Source of the DNA: Shimia biformata
Lineage (GTDB): Bacteria > Pseudomonadota > Alphaproteobacteria > Rhodobacterales > Rhodobacteraceae
Length of the DNA stretch: 64,000 bases
Direction: 5' to 3'
Assembly (NCBI RefSeq): GCF_016888515.1
Contig: NZ_JAFEJK010000001.1
Span: 1,707,475 to 1,771,474 of the forward strand
In this document: positions 35,977 to 45,364 of the stretch, in pieces
Numbering within the stretch: the first letter of the stretch is position 1
How the letters are laid out: each line of letters starts with the position of its first letter
The notes under the pieces: generated by a model
Databases searched by the model: none
Seen by the model: only the letters and a program-made list of their open reading frames with translations
What the model was told of the DNA's origin: nothing
Program-made: the position numbers and the translations under genes

Positions 35977-37179
35977 CTATTCCGCCGGAACCCCCAGAAC
36001 AAAGACCAGCGTCGACAGCACGGCCAGCATCGCGAACCCGATGTTCTTGCCGCCATCGCCGGGCCGCGATCTTGCCGCCAGAAACGCCACCCCGCATTGC
36101 AGGGCGTAAAACAGCGCAAAGGCGCGGCTGGCCAGTGCGATGACCTCGGTCACGTCGGTCGAGATCAGGATCGCGATGCCGACCACCGCAATCAGCAGAT
36201 AGCCATGGCGCGGATCGACCCGGCCGTGGGAAATCTCGTGGATCAGCCCCTCGTTGCCGATACTGTCGGCGACGGCGGCGCTGAACTGGCTGGCGACGGC
36301 GGCCAGCGTCAGAACCAGCGGCAGAACCAGCGCCACCGCGCCCGACACGGTGATGATCGCGGCCACGCCGCTGCCATCGGCCAGTGTCGTCAGCAGCGGA
36401 GAGAGCAGCAGGAAAAACGCCACATAGATGACGGCCGCGATGATCTGCGCCAGCTTCATCGCGCGCTGCCGCGTGGCGCGGTCGAACTCGTCGCCTGTAA
36501 AGCGCGTGGTTTCAAACCCCTGCACCACGATCAGCAGGCCCAGCAGCACCGGGATCGAGGCCAAATCGAACCGGCCCGGCGGCGGTGCGATGCTCTGGCC
36601 GCTTGTCGCCGTGGTCACGGCAAAAACGACAAGGCCAACAAGGAAGGCCGCGATCACCGACAGGTTCAGCGAGGTCGCGTAGCGCTCGATCTTGGCCACT
36701 TTCGAGACCCCGCCGCTCCAGCCCAGCCCGCCGACGAACAGGACCAGCGCAATGGCGATCCAGCGGGCCAGCGCCTCGTTCGGGGCGCCGATGGACTGCA
36801 ACAGGAAATTGCCCAGAAGCGACAGATAATAGGCGACCGACACGAAATAGGCGAAGGCCAGGACATAGTGGCTGAGCCGCTCCAGTGAATGCACCGCGCG
36901 CTGGCCGTCGGTGGCGAGCATCTGTTCGACATGGGCGATGTTATAGCGGATGGCACCGCCGATCAGCCAGGCCAGCGCGATGAGCGAGGCCATCGCAGGC
37001 GCGGCATAGCCGCCGAATTCCCGCGCCAGAAGCGGTGCCGACACAAGGAACCCACTGCCGATGATCGAGGCCAGCGGCGTCACCGTCGCGCGCCACAGGG
37101 GCGACCGGGCAAACGGGGCCAGGAACAGACCGGCGAAACACAGGGCGGCAACGGTCAGGACAATCAGGTTTTCTATCAT
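35977..37179 (-). CDS. APC-superfamily-like integral membrane protein
   Basis: A 400-residue inner-membrane protein with about eleven hydrophobic helices. The first helices carry TVTPLASIIGSGFLVSAPLL, a glycine-rich unwound segment as in amino acid/polyamine/cation permeases, and LLIVVQGFETTRFTGDEFDR in mid-protein. I do not recognise a closer family. It converges on mcm and may carry an amino acid or organic cation; there is no direct evidence. The NhaA relic lies just upstream of its start. Confidence 0.7.
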   Translation of the reverse strand: MIENLIVLTVAALCFAGLFLAPFARSPLWRATVTPLASIIGSGFLVSAPLLAREFGGYAAPAMASLIALAWLIGGAIRYNIAHVEQMLATDGQRAVHSLERLSHYVLAFAYFVSVAYYLSLLGNFLLQSIGAPNEALARWIAIALVLFVGGLGWSGGVSKVAKIERYATSLNLSVIAAFLVGLVVFAVTTATSGQSIAPPPGRFDLASIPVLLGLLIVVQGFETTRFTGDEFDRATRQRAMKLAQIIAAVIYVAFFLLLSPLLTTLADGSGVAAIITVSGAVALVLPLVLTLAAVASQFSAAVADSIGNEGLIHEISHGRVDPRHGYLLIAVVGIAILISTDVTEVIALASRAFALFYALQCGVAFLAARSRPGDGGKNIGFAMLAVLSTLVFVLGVPAE

Positions 37180-37213
37180 CGCCGGGGGCCTTTGGTCTCA
37201 ATCAGATGGTGTT

Positions 37214-37500
37214 TCAATACGTCGTTGATCCGACAGTGATACTGCCGCGAAGCGCCCTGTCAAAGACCGTGTTGCAGAAGCGCGGGGACAGAGCCCTGCA
37301 CAACTGCACGATGCTGAGGATACCCGAGACGCACGACCCGGCCAGAACGCCCAGCTTGGTATCGTCGCGCAGTTCGCGATTGGTGAAGCTGCGCCCACCG
37401 ACGATTGGCTGCCAACTTCAAATGGATACCGCCCGTGGGTTCAAGTTTGAAGAAACGGCCAATCGCGCGACGGATCCTGTCTGTTGCCGGGGCAATATCT
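37214..37500 (-). pseudogene. nhaA: Relic of an NhaA-type Na+/H+ antiporter, middle deleted
   Basis: The 380-base gap 37180-37559 has no intact gene. On the reverse strand IRRAIGRFFKLEPTGGIHLK (about 37430-37490) resembles the NhaA amino end (IRRFF.LE..GGI), and in another frame FTNRELRDDTKLGVLAGSC (37214-37417) resembles its last helix (..PEL...KLGIL.GS). About 300 residues that should lie between are missing, the two pieces are out of frame, and the second has no start codon. This reads as a decayed copy. The matches are from memory of the family, not from a search. Confidence 0.5.
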
Positions 37501-37559
37501 CGTGATAGGACGATGCTGCCGGCGTCGTCCGGTTCACTACCAGAGGCTGAGGACGCCAC

Positions 37560-38162
37560 GTGAAATTGGATCATTTAGCGGTTGCGGGCCAAAATTTGGA
37601 CGAGACAGCCGGATTTGTCGAGGATCGGCTGGGCGTCAGGATGGGACCGGGCGGGGAACATGCCCATTTCGGCACGCATAACCGGCTGCTGGGGCTGGCG
37701 GACGGGCTGTATCTTGAGGCGATCTCGATCAACCCGGAGGCCGCCGGGGCCGCGACGCCGCGCTGGTTCGACCTGGACCGGCTGTCGGGCCCGCCGCATC
37801 TGCGGAACTGGATTTGCCGGGTCGATGACCTTGATGGCGCGTTGGCAGAGGCACCCGGCGGGGCGGGGGTGCCGGTGCAGTTGCAGCGCGGCGATCTGCG
37901 CTGGCGCATGGCGGTGCCGGACACGGGCGTGCTGCCGTTTGACAACCTGTTTCCCGCGCTGATCCAGTGGCAGGTCGCTGAGCTGCCCGGCGAAAGGCTG
38001 CCGCCCTCGGGCTGTGCGCTCGTCGCGCTTGAAGTCCGCCACCCAGATGCCGCAGCTCTCGCCGACAGCCTGCCGCTGGCCGACGGTCGCGTCAGCTTCG
38101 TCACCGGAACACCCGGCCTTGTGGCCGAAATTCGCACCCCTCATGGGAACCGCCTGCTTTGA
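37560..38162 (+). CDS. Glyoxalase-like VOC-fold protein
   Basis: A 200-residue protein starting MKLDHLAVAGQNLDETAGFV, the first beta-alpha unit of the vicinal oxygen chelate fold; EHAHFGTHNRLLGLADGLYLEAI continues as in the Glyoxalase_3 group of small metalloproteins. Activity and substrate are unknown. GTG 37560 follows GAGG at 37549-37552. The stop overlaps the TTG start of the next gene, so the two are coupled. Confidence 0.78.
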   Translation: MKLDHLAVAGQNLDETAGFVEDRLGVRMGPGGEHAHFGTHNRLLGLADGLYLEAISINPEAAGAATPRWFDLDRLSGPPHLRNWICRVDDLDGALAEAPGGAGVPVQLQRGDLRWRMAVPDTGVLPFDNLFPALIQWQVAELPGERLPPSGCALVALEVRHPDAAALADSLPLADGRVSFVTGTPGLVAEIRTPHGNRLL

Positions 38163-38641
38163 CCCACATTCGCACAGCCACACCCGGCGACGCCGCCGCC
38201 ATCAATGACATCTGGAACCGCGAAATCCGCGAGGCGGTGTCCACCTTCAACTCGCAGCCCAAGACCGTTGACGAGGTCGCGGCGCTGATCGCGGCGCGGG
38301 GGCCGGCCTTTCTGGTTGCCGAAGCCGACGGCAATGCCATCGGCTTTGCCTATTACGGCCAGTTCCGTGGCGGTGTCGGTTATGCGCATACGATGGAGCA
38401 TACGGTCTATCTGGGTGACGCGGCGCGGGGCAGGGGCGCGGGTCGGGCGCTGATGTCGGCGCTGGAACAGGTTGCGCGCAGGGATGACGTTCACAGCCTG
38501 ATTGCAGGCGTCGCCGGTGAAAACACCGCCGGGATCGCCTTTCACGCGCGGCTTGGCTTTGCCGAGGTCGCCCGCCTGCCGGAAGTGGGGCGCAAGTTCG
38601 GCCGCTGGATGGATCTTGTGCTGATGCAGAAAATCCTGTGA
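38159..38641 (+). CDS. GNAT acetyltransferase, phosphinothricin-acetyltransferase type
   Basis: A 160-residue acetyltransferase: IRTATPGDAAAINDIWNREI at the start, EHTVYLGDAARGRGAGRALM as the acetyl-CoA loop (RGRGAG), and GENTAGIAFHARLGF near the end, all as in the PAT/methionine sulfoximine acetyltransferase branch. It N-acetylates an amino compound; the substrate is unknown. No ATG or GTG is suitably placed. The likely start is TTG 38159, which overlaps the preceding stop (TTGA), an uncommon but workable coupling. Confidence 0.85.
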   Translation: MTHIRTATPGDAAAINDIWNREIREAVSTFNSQPKTVDEVAALIAARGPAFLVAEADGNAIGFAYYGQFRGGVGYAHTMEHTVYLGDAARGRGAGRALMSALEQVARRDDVHSLIAGVAGENTAGIAFHARLGFAEVARLPEVGRKFGRWMDLVLMQKIL

Positions 38642-38695
38642 ACCCAACCCGATAAAGCGCCTGACATCCCCGGACGCACAAGCTAGGGTGCGGCC

Positions 38696-39379
38696 ATGTC
38701 GATCTGGACCCGCATATCCGAAGCGATTGCAGCGCTGGCGAATGGTGAAAGCCTGACCCAGGTCTTTGATCGCCTGAAGGCCCCGCCCGAACGCTCGATC
38801 GCCTTCACCATTGCGGTGATTGCTTTGGGGGCGAAGATGGCCAAGGCCGACGGGCAGGTCACCCGCGACGAAGTCACCGCCTTCCGCGAAGTGTTCCAGA
38901 TCGCCCGCGAGGACGAGGCAGGGGCGGCGCGCATCTTCAACCTGGCCCGGCAGGACGTCGCCGGGTTCGAGGAATATGCGCTTCGGATCAAGGGGTTGTT
39001 CGGGCCGGGTCACAAGGTCTATGGCGACCTGATGGAAGGGCTGTTTCACATCGCCATGGCCGATGGCGATTATCACCCGAACGAAGACCTGTTCCTTGAA
39101 CGGGTGGCCGAGATATTCGGCATTCCCGAAAACCAGTTCCGCGCCATGCGCGCGCGGTTTGTGCCCGATGCCAAGCCCGATCCCTATACGGTTCTCGGGG
39201 TCACGCCGGATACGCCGATGCCCGAGATCCGCAAGGCATGGCGGCGGCTGGTGCGCGACACCCATCCCGACAGCATGATCGCGCGGGGCGTCCCGGAAGA
39301 GGCGGTCAAGCTGGCCGAGAAACGGATGATCGACATCAACCGTGCGTGGGAAGAAATCACCCATTCGGCCCCGGCCTGA
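38696..39379 (+). CDS. DjlA-like TerB plus J-domain protein
   Basis: A 227-residue soluble protein. The first part (about 35-150) is a TerB helical domain (IALGAKMAKADGQVTRDEVT, HIAMADGDYHPNEDLFL), which tends to bind metal. The last 65 residues are a J-domain (PDPYTVLGVTPDTPMPEIRK) with the HPD tripeptide in RDTHPDS, needed to stimulate DnaK ATPase. E. coli DjlA has a membrane anchor; none is seen here. It is probably a DnaK co-chaperone. ATG 38696 is 54 bases after the GNAT gene and the next gene starts five bases after its stop. Confidence 0.88.
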   Translation: MSIWTRISEAIAALANGESLTQVFDRLKAPPERSIAFTIAVIALGAKMAKADGQVTRDEVTAFREVFQIAREDEAGAARIFNLARQDVAGFEEYALRIKGLFGPGHKVYGDLMEGLFHIAMADGDYHPNEDLFLERVAEIFGIPENQFRAMRARFVPDAKPDPYTVLGVTPDTPMPEIRKAWRRLVRDTHPDSMIARGVPEEAVKLAEKRMIDINRAWEEITHSAPA

Positions 39380-39383
39380 AACG

Positions 39384-40406
39384 ATGCGGATCGCCACCTA
39401 TAACGTCGAGTGGTTCAACACCCTGTTTGATGACCGCAACCAGCTGATCGTCGATGACGGCTGGTCCGGGCGACAGGACGTCACCCGCCAGCAGCAGATC
39501 GAAGCATTGGGCATCGTGTTCACCGCGCTGGATGCCGACGCGGTGATGATAATCGAGGCCCCGGACCAGAACTCGCGCCGGTCCACCGAGGCGGCGCTGG
39601 AGAATTTCGCGGCGGCCTTCGGTTTGCGGGCGCGCAAGGCGCTGGTCGGGTTTGCCAATGATACGCAGCAGGAAATTGCGCTTCTCTATGACCCGGACGC
39701 CTTGCAGGTGCGCCACGATCCCATTGGCGACGAGACCGGCAAGAAAGGCCACCAGGACGCGCCGCGCTTTGATGGTGTGTTTCGGATCGACCTGGATATC
39801 GACGCGACCGAGGACCTGGTCACCTTCTCAAAACCCCCGCTCGAGGTGGCGGCGACCACGGCGTCCGGCACCCGCCTGCGGTTGATCGGGGCGCATCTGA
39901 AATCCAAGGCCCCCTATGGCGCGCGCGGACGCGACGCGATCATGCGACAGTCGATTGCCAACCGGCGCAAGCAGCTGGCACAGGCGATCTGGCTGCGTCA
40001 GCGCATCGACACCCATCTGACTGCGGGCGAGTCGCTTGTGGTGCTGGGCGATCTCAACGACGGGCCGGGGCTGGATGAATACGAACACCTGTTCGGGCGC
40101 TCATCGGTCGAGATCGTGATGGGCGAAGGCGATTTTGCGCTGGTCGATCCCAATGCCCAGCGTGCGTTTCAAAACCGGCGCGGGGCGCTGCCGACCAGCT
40201 CGCGGTTCTACCTGCCGCATGAAAAACGCTTCATCCAGGCGCTTCTGGACTATGTCATGATCTCGCGCGACCTGGCCGCGAAACGCCCCGCGTGGCGCAT
40301 CTGGCACCCGTTCGATGACCCCGAATGCTGGAAACTGCCAGAGTTGCGGCAGGCGCTTCTGACCGCGTCTGACCACTTCCCGGTCAGTCTGGATATTGAC
40401 ATCTGA
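39384..40406 (+). CDS. Endonuclease/exonuclease/phosphatase-family protein
   Basis: A 340-residue metal-dependent phosphoesterase fold. MRIATYNVEWFNTLF has the first Asn, VMIIEAPDQN the metal-binding Glu, LIGAHLKSKA a His, LVVLGDLNDGPGLDEYE the Asp/Asn pair and the end SDHFPVSLDIDI the catalytic Asp-His. Members hydrolyse phosphodiesters in nucleic acids or lipids. No signal peptide is seen. It is coupled tightly behind the TerB-J gene. The substrate is unknown. Confidence 0.85.
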   Translation: MRIATYNVEWFNTLFDDRNQLIVDDGWSGRQDVTRQQQIEALGIVFTALDADAVMIIEAPDQNSRRSTEAALENFAAAFGLRARKALVGFANDTQQEIALLYDPDALQVRHDPIGDETGKKGHQDAPRFDGVFRIDLDIDATEDLVTFSKPPLEVAATTASGTRLRLIGAHLKSKAPYGARGRDAIMRQSIANRRKQLAQAIWLRQRIDTHLTAGESLVVLGDLNDGPGLDEYEHLFGRSSVEIVMGEGDFALVDPNAQRAFQNRRGALPTSSRFYLPHEKRFIQALLDYVMISRDLAAKRPAWRIWHPFDDPECWKLPELRQALLTASDHFPVSLDIDI

Positions 40407-40434
40407 CCCTTTCATTTTTTGGCGGCGACCCCAT

Positions 40435-40827
40435 ATGACCCCCATGAAACACATGTCGCGCCCCTTGCTGCCCCTGACGCTCTGCGCTGCGCTTGCCGCG
40501 TCGCCCGTGCTGTCGCAATCGACAGAGGACGGCACCGGCAAATCCCTGATGGAAGAGGGCATGCGCCTGTTCTTCGAGGGTTTGCAGCAGCAGATGGAAC
40601 CCACGATGGACGAGCTGAAGGGCCTGGCCGAAGAAATGGGCCCGGCAATGCGGGGCTTCTTTGCCGAAATGGGTCCGGCGCTGGCGGATCTGCTGGAACA
40701 GGTCGACGACTGGTCGGCCTATGAAGCGCCCGAGATGCTGCCGAACGGCGATATCATCATCCGTCGCAAACCGGACACCCCCGAAACCGATCCCGAGATG
40801 GGAGAGGACGGTCAGATCGAACTTTAA
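40435..40827 (+). CDS. Secreted or periplasmic small protein, unknown function
   Basis: About 130 residues with a signal peptide (HMSRPLLPLTLCAALAASPV, cleavage likely after VLSQ) and a mature amphipathic Met-rich helix (EEGMRLFFEGLQQQMEPTMD, GFFAEMGPALADLLEQV) ending in YEAPEMLPNGDIIIRRK. Similar short proteins are frequent in Rhodobacterales, but I know no function. ATG 40435, 40444 and 40453 are all possible starts; 40435 has the best spaced (weak) ribosome site. It converges on ppx, which ends 17 bases away. Confidence 0.7.
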   Translation: MTPMKHMSRPLLPLTLCAALAASPVLSQSTEDGTGKSLMEEGMRLFFEGLQQQMEPTMDELKGLAEEMGPAMRGFFAEMGPALADLLEQVDDWSAYEAPEMLPNGDIIIRRKPDTPETDPEMGEDGQIEL

Positions 40828-40844
40828 CGCCTTTTGACAGGTGG

Positions 40845-42383
40845 TTAGCTTTTGATCTTCACGTTGCCTGTGGCACCAAGTGCATCGACAAGCGACTGGA
40901 ACCGGGCGGCGGCGACCTCGCCGTAAAGCGGGGCGACCTCGGCCGGAAGCGTCAGTTTCAATTCGCGTTTCTTCGGGTGCCAGCGCAGGGTGCCAAGGTT
41001 GGCATCCTTCTTCATCCACAGCATCGCGCCAAAACGCATCGCCTTGCCCAGCACCTCGGCCTCTTGCTGGCGTTTCTCGTCCAGAAGGGTGAACATGTCC
41101 TGAAACCGCGTACCCTCGCGCTTGTTGCGATAGCGGTGCAGAAGCGCCATGCCCAGATAGATCCGTTCCGAGTGTTTCAGCCCGCCCAGGTTGGCGCGGG
41201 TGGCATAGTCGAAACAGACCTCTGCGCGGTAATCGGGATGCGCGCGCCAGCTGACGTCATGCAAAAGGCAGGCGGCCTTGATCAGGCGCAGGCGGTCGTC
41301 GGGCACCGCGTTGAACAGCGGCAGGATGAATTCGTAAAGCGCCTTGCCGAAACCGGGGATGCGGGCGTCCTTGGCCTCGGCAAAGCGGCAGGCTTCGATC
41401 AGCGGGTCACGGCGGCGCAACCGTTCGGGCATCTGTTCATAGAGCATGCCTTCGCGGATGCCATAGGAACTGACGGCGATGTCATGCGGGCTGAAACGGC
41501 GCACGACGCCTTTCAGCACGTCGATCGCATAGGGCACCAGCGCCATCCGGCTGGACGAGACGCCGCAGCGCAGGCGCAGTTCCTCGGGGTCGCTTTCGGC
41601 GATGTAATCCGCGGTGCGATAGATCGACTTCCGCGTCATCCGGTATTCGTGCAGAACCCGCAGCGGCCAGCCGCGCCGTTCCTGATCGATCCGGGCAATC
41701 GCGCGCCACGAGCCGCCGACAAGAAACAGCCGGTTGCGCTGGCTGCCCAATTGTTCCTGCATCACGTCCAGCGACGCGTCGATATGCGCCCGCCGCCCCT
41801 TCTTGCCGCCCTTGATATCCTTCAGCTTCAACGGCCCCAGCGGAGAGGTCATCCGCCGCCCGACCTGGTCATTGCCGATCTCGGCCAGCTCCATCGACGA
41901 GCCGCCGATGTCACAGACCAGCCCGTAGGATCCCGGCCAGCCCAGCAACACGCCCTGCGCCGACAGCCGCGCCTCTTCCGCGCCGTCGATGACGTGGATC
42001 TTCAACCCGGTGGTGTCCAGCACCTCGGCGCAGAACGCGGCCCCGTCCTCGGCTTCGCGCACAGCGGCGGTAGCGACGGCGGTCAGCGGCCCGTGGCAGA
42101 TTTCGCGGGCGATGGCCTGAAACCGGCGGATCGCCGACAGCGCACGCACGCGGCCCTCGGGGTTCAGCCGCCCGGTGTCAGAGAGCCCCGCGCCAAGCGC
42201 GCACATGATCTTTTCGTTGTAGAAATAGGCCGGGCTTCGGGCGGCACCGTCAAACACCACCAGCCGGACCGAGTTCGATCCGACGTCCACCACGCCGACG
42301 CGTTTCAGCTTGCGTGCCGAAGGGTCATCAAACAGCGGGCGGCCAAATGGTCCCCACTCTTGCGCGGCGTCGGTTGCGTCCAT
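40845..42383 (-). CDS. ppx: Exopolyphosphatase (Ppx/GppA)
   Basis: A 512-residue Ppx/GppA phosphatase that removes phosphate from the ends of polyphosphate and perhaps pppGpp. VGVVDVGSNSVRLVVFDG is the first phosphate-binding loop, TAAVREAEDG follows, and GLVCDIGGSSMELAEI is the second loop of the actin-like fold. The C-terminal HD-like half has LLHDVSWRAHPDYRAE. It is the last gene of a minus-strand operon and follows ppk1 by 52 bases, the usual pairing of polyphosphate synthesis and breakdown. Confidence 0.92.
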   Translation of the reverse strand: MDATDAAQEWGPFGRPLFDDPSARKLKRVGVVDVGSNSVRLVVFDGAARSPAYFYNEKIMCALGAGLSDTGRLNPEGRVRALSAIRRFQAIAREICHGPLTAVATAAVREAEDGAAFCAEVLDTTGLKIHVIDGAEEARLSAQGVLLGWPGSYGLVCDIGGSSMELAEIGNDQVGRRMTSPLGPLKLKDIKGGKKGRRAHIDASLDVMQEQLGSQRNRLFLVGGSWRAIARIDQERRGWPLRVLHEYRMTRKSIYRTADYIAESDPEELRLRCGVSSSRMALVPYAIDVLKGVVRRFSPHDIAVSSYGIREGMLYEQMPERLRRRDPLIEACRFAEAKDARIPGFGKALYEFILPLFNAVPDDRLRLIKAACLLHDVSWRAHPDYRAEVCFDYATRANLGGLKHSERIYLGMALLHRYRNKREGTRFQDMFTLLDEKRQQEAEVLGKAMRFGAMLWMKKDANLGTLRWHPKKRELKLTLPAEVAPLYGEVAAARFQSLVDALGATGNVKIKS

Positions 42384-42435
42384 GTCGTGTCCCGGTCTTG
42401 TCCCTGTCCCAAAATGCGTCAGTGGCGGGCAGGGG

Positions 42436-44610
42436 TCAATCTTCGGTATGGGTCAGTTTCGGCACATCCGACGCCCCGGCGCTACCGCGGCCTGACAGGG
42501 AAGGGTTCTCCATGAAGAACCTGTGGCAATTGAACGCAAACTCGCCTTCGGGCACTTCGGTTCGGACAAAGCTTCCATCCGGCGCCATCACCCAGCTTTG
42601 CGCCACATCCGCCAGATTCGCGGCCATGATCTGGCTGACGATCTGCGCCTTGACGGTGTTGTTGTTGATTTCGACCAGCGTTTCGACCCGGCGGTTAAGG
42701 TTGCGCCCCATCCAGTCGGCGGACGAGATGAACACCCGGGATTTCTTGTGCGGCAGACCGTGGCCATTGCCGAAACAGACAATCCGGCTGTGTTCAAGGA
42801 ACCGCCCGACGATGGATTTCACCCGGATGTTTTCCGACAGGCCCTTGATGCCGGGCCGCAACCCGCAGATGCCACGGATCACGAGGTTGATCTTCACCCC
42901 GGCCTGGCTTGCCGCATAAAGCGCGTCGATCACGTCGCTGTCGATGAGCGAGTTCATCTTGGCCCAGATTTCCGCCGGTTTGCCGTCCTTGGCATGGTCG
43001 GCTTCGGCGGCGATCATCTCCAAGAGGCGGGGTTTCAGCGAGATCGGGGAAATCGCAAGGTTTTCAAGCCGTTCCGGTTCGACATAGCCGGAAAGATAGT
43101 TGAACACCTTGGTGGCGTCGCGGCCCAGATCGGCGTCGCAGGTAAACAGGCTGAGGTCGGTGTAAATCCGCGCAGTAATGGGGTGATAGTTGCCGGTGCC
43201 GTAATGGGTATAGGTCACCAGCTGGTCGCCCTCGCGCCGCACCACGGTTGAAATCTTGGCATGGGTCTTGAGGTCGATGAAACCATAGACCACATGCGCG
43301 CCCGCCCGTTCCAGCCGCCGCGACTGGCGGATATTGGCGGCCTCGTCGAACCGGGCCTTCAACTCGACCAGCGCTGTCACCGACTTGCCGTCCTCGGCCG
43401 CTTCGCACAGCGCCTCGACGATGGGGGACTTTTTCGACGTCCGGTAAAGCGTCTGCTTGATCGCCACCACGTCGGGATCGCGGGCCGCCTGTTGCAGGAA
43501 GCGGACCACCATGTCGAAGGTTTCGTAAGGGTGGTGCAGCAGCATGTCCTTCTGGCGGATCGCGGCGAACATGTCGCCGTCGAAATCCTGCACCCGTTCC
43601 GGCACGCGCGGGGTGAACGAGGGCCACAGAAGGTCGGATCGCGCATCCAGCACCAGTTCCTTAAGGTCGGCCAGCCCGATCATGCCGTCGATATCGACGA
43701 CCTCGTCCTCGGACACGTGCAATTCGTCCATGATCAGCGCCTTCAGCTTTTCCGGCGCGTTGGACGAGATTTTCATGCGCACGACTTCCCCCCGGCGGCG
43801 GCGTTTCAGCGCCACTTCGAATTCGCGGACAAGGTCTTCGGCCTCGTCCTCGACCTCGAGATCGCTGTCGCGCAGCACCCGGAAGGTGCAATGCCCCTTG
43901 GCGACATAGCCGGGAAACAGGCTGTCGAGATGCAGCAGCAGCAATTCCTCAAGCGGCAGGGCGCGGTGGCGGTCGTCATCCGAGGGTAGGATGATAAAGC
44001 GGTCGATCTGGTGCGGGATCGGCAAAAGCGCGTTCAGCGCCCGCTTGTTCGACTTCCGCTCAAGCTGAAGCGCCAGCGAATAGCCCGCGTTGGGGATGAA
44101 CGGGAACGGGTGTGCCGGGTCGATGGCCAGTGGCGACAGGACCGGGAACACCCGGTTCAGGAAGACATCGGCAAGGAACTCCTTGTCCGCGTCGGTCAGC
44201 AGTTCCCGATCCAGAATCGAGATGCCCTCGGCCTCCATCTCGTCGCGCAACACGCCAAAGGCCGCCTGCTGGGATTGCAGCAGCTTGCGGGCGTCCTCGT
44301 TGATCAGCACAAGCTGTTCGGCGGGCGACAGGCCGTCGGCGGCAGGGGTGGTGTTGCCCTCGCGCTGCAACTCGCGCAGGCCGGCGACGCGGACGGTATA
44401 GAACTCATCAAGGTTGGTTGCCGAGATCGACAGGAAGCGCAGCCGTTCCAACAGCGGCACGCGCGGGTTCTGCGCCTCTTCCAGAACGCGCCAGTTGAAG
44501 GCCAGCCACGAAAGCTCGCGATTGTGGAAACGCCCCGGACCGGTCAGGTCGACATCCGTCAGTTCGACGGGCGCGGGAAAGTCGGATTTGAGGAAATCGG
44601 CATAGGTCAT
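42436..44610 (-). CDS. ppk1: Polyphosphate kinase 1
   Basis: A 724-residue kinase that builds polyphosphate from ATP. The four parts are in order: N-terminal helical domain ([20 protein letters not shown]), head domain, and two phospholipase D-like catalytic domains, with [37 protein letters not shown] (the region of the phosphorylated histidine) and [22 protein letters not shown] 44610 is chosen; an upstream GTG (44628) would add six residues, and neither has a good ribosome site. It follows hdaA by 83 bases. Confidence 0.95.
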   Translation of the reverse strand: MTYADFLKSDFPAPVELTDVDLTGPGRFHNRELSWLAFNWRVLEEAQNPRVPLLERLRFLSISATNLDEFYTVRVAGLRELQREGNTTPAADGLSPAEQLVLINEDARKLLQSQQAAFGVLRDEMEAEGISILDRELLTDADKEFLADVFLNRVFPVLSPLAIDPAHPFPFIPNAGYSLALQLERKSNKRALNALLPIPHQIDRFIILPSDDDRHRALPLEELLLLHLDSLFPGYVAKGHCTFRVLRDSDLEVEDEAEDLVREFEVALKRRRRGEVVRMKISSNAPEKLKALIMDELHVSEDEVVDIDGMIGLADLKELVLDARSDLLWPSFTPRVPERVQDFDGDMFAAIRQKDMLLHHPYETFDMVVRFLQQAARDPDVVAIKQTLYRTSKKSPIVEALCEAAEDGKSVTALVELKARFDEAANIRQSRRLERAGAHVVYGFIDLKTHAKISTVVRREGDQLVTYTHYGTGNYHPITARIYTDLSLFTCDADLGRDATKVFNYLSGYVEPERLENLAISPISLKPRLLEMIAAEADHAKDGKPAEIWAKMNSLIDSDVIDALYAASQAGVKINLVIRGICGLRPGIKGLSENIRVKSIVGRFLEHSRIVCFGNGHGLPHKKSRVFISSADWMGRNLNRRVETLVEINNNTVKAQIVSQIMAANLADVAQSWVMAPDGSFVRTEVPEGEFAFNCHRFFMENPSLSGRGSAGASDVPKLTHTED

Positions 44611-44693
44611 GGGGATAAGGGGTGCCACAATAGCATGAAACTGAAGTGACAGTATTTCCCGCCGATGGGGAAAAGTCCAGACATGGTCGGCGG

Positions 44694-45362
44694 TTAGCTG
44701 CCCGTGATCACCCGCCGCGCAAGGGCGCGATTCACCGGGCGTTTCTCGGCCAATGACAGGTCGTCCAGACGCGCGACCATGTCCTGCGCCGCCGAAAATG
44801 TCCGGTCCATGTGTTTCAGGAGATAATCCAGCATATCCGGGGGCGGCATGATCTGGCGGTCGGCAAACAGCTTCATCATGACCGCCTTCAGCAGCGTGTC
44901 GTCGGGATATTCCAGCGCCGCCACGGTGGTTCCCATCATCCGGCTGGCAAGGTCGGGCAGGGTCAGCCCCCAGTATTTCGGATCGCCGGTGCCGGTCAGC
45001 AGCAGGCTGTGGCCATTGGCCAGCACGAGGTTGTGCAGGTGAAACAGCGCGTTCTGCGCGTCGGGGTCGGCGGCAATGGCGTTCACGTCCTCAACCGCAA
45101 CCGGCCCGGTTGCCAGTGCGGGGATATCCGCCCCGGACAGCGTGTCCGCCGCCACGATCCGCGCCCCGCTGGTGGCGGCCCAGACATGGGCCAGATGGGT
45201 CTTGCCCGCGCCCTCGGGTCCGCAGAGCAACAGCTTGCCGCCGGACCAGTTCGGCCAGGTCTCGACCAGGCCAAGCGCCACGGCGTTGCTTGGGCTGACA
45301 AAGAAATCGTCCCGCCCCAGTGCCTCGCGGACGGGCAGGGGCATTGTTATCTGTTCAGCCAT
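44694..45362 (-). CDS. hdaA: HdaA, DnaA-related regulatory protein
   Basis: A 222-residue DnaA-like AAA+ protein without the DNA-binding C-terminal domain, as in Hda. With the sliding clamp it stimulates ATP hydrolysis by DnaA to prevent re-initiation. QITMPLP at residues 4-10 is the clamp-binding peptide, [16 protein letters not shown] the Walker A region, and PVAVEDVN the degenerate Walker B. Its start is two bases after the perM stop, so they are translated together. It is followed by ppk1. Confidence 0.9.
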   Translation of the reverse strand: MAEQITMPLPVREALGRDDFFVSPSNAVALGLVETWPNWSGGKLLLCGPEGAGKTHLAHVWAATSGARIVAADTLSGADIPALATGPVAVEDVNAIAADPDAQNALFHLHNLVLANGHSLLLTGTGDPKYWGLTLPDLASRMMGTTVAALEYPDDTLLKAVMMKLFADRQIMPPPDMLDYLLKHMDRTFSAAQDMVARLDDLSLAEKRPVNRALARRVITGS

Positions 45363-45364
45363 GA

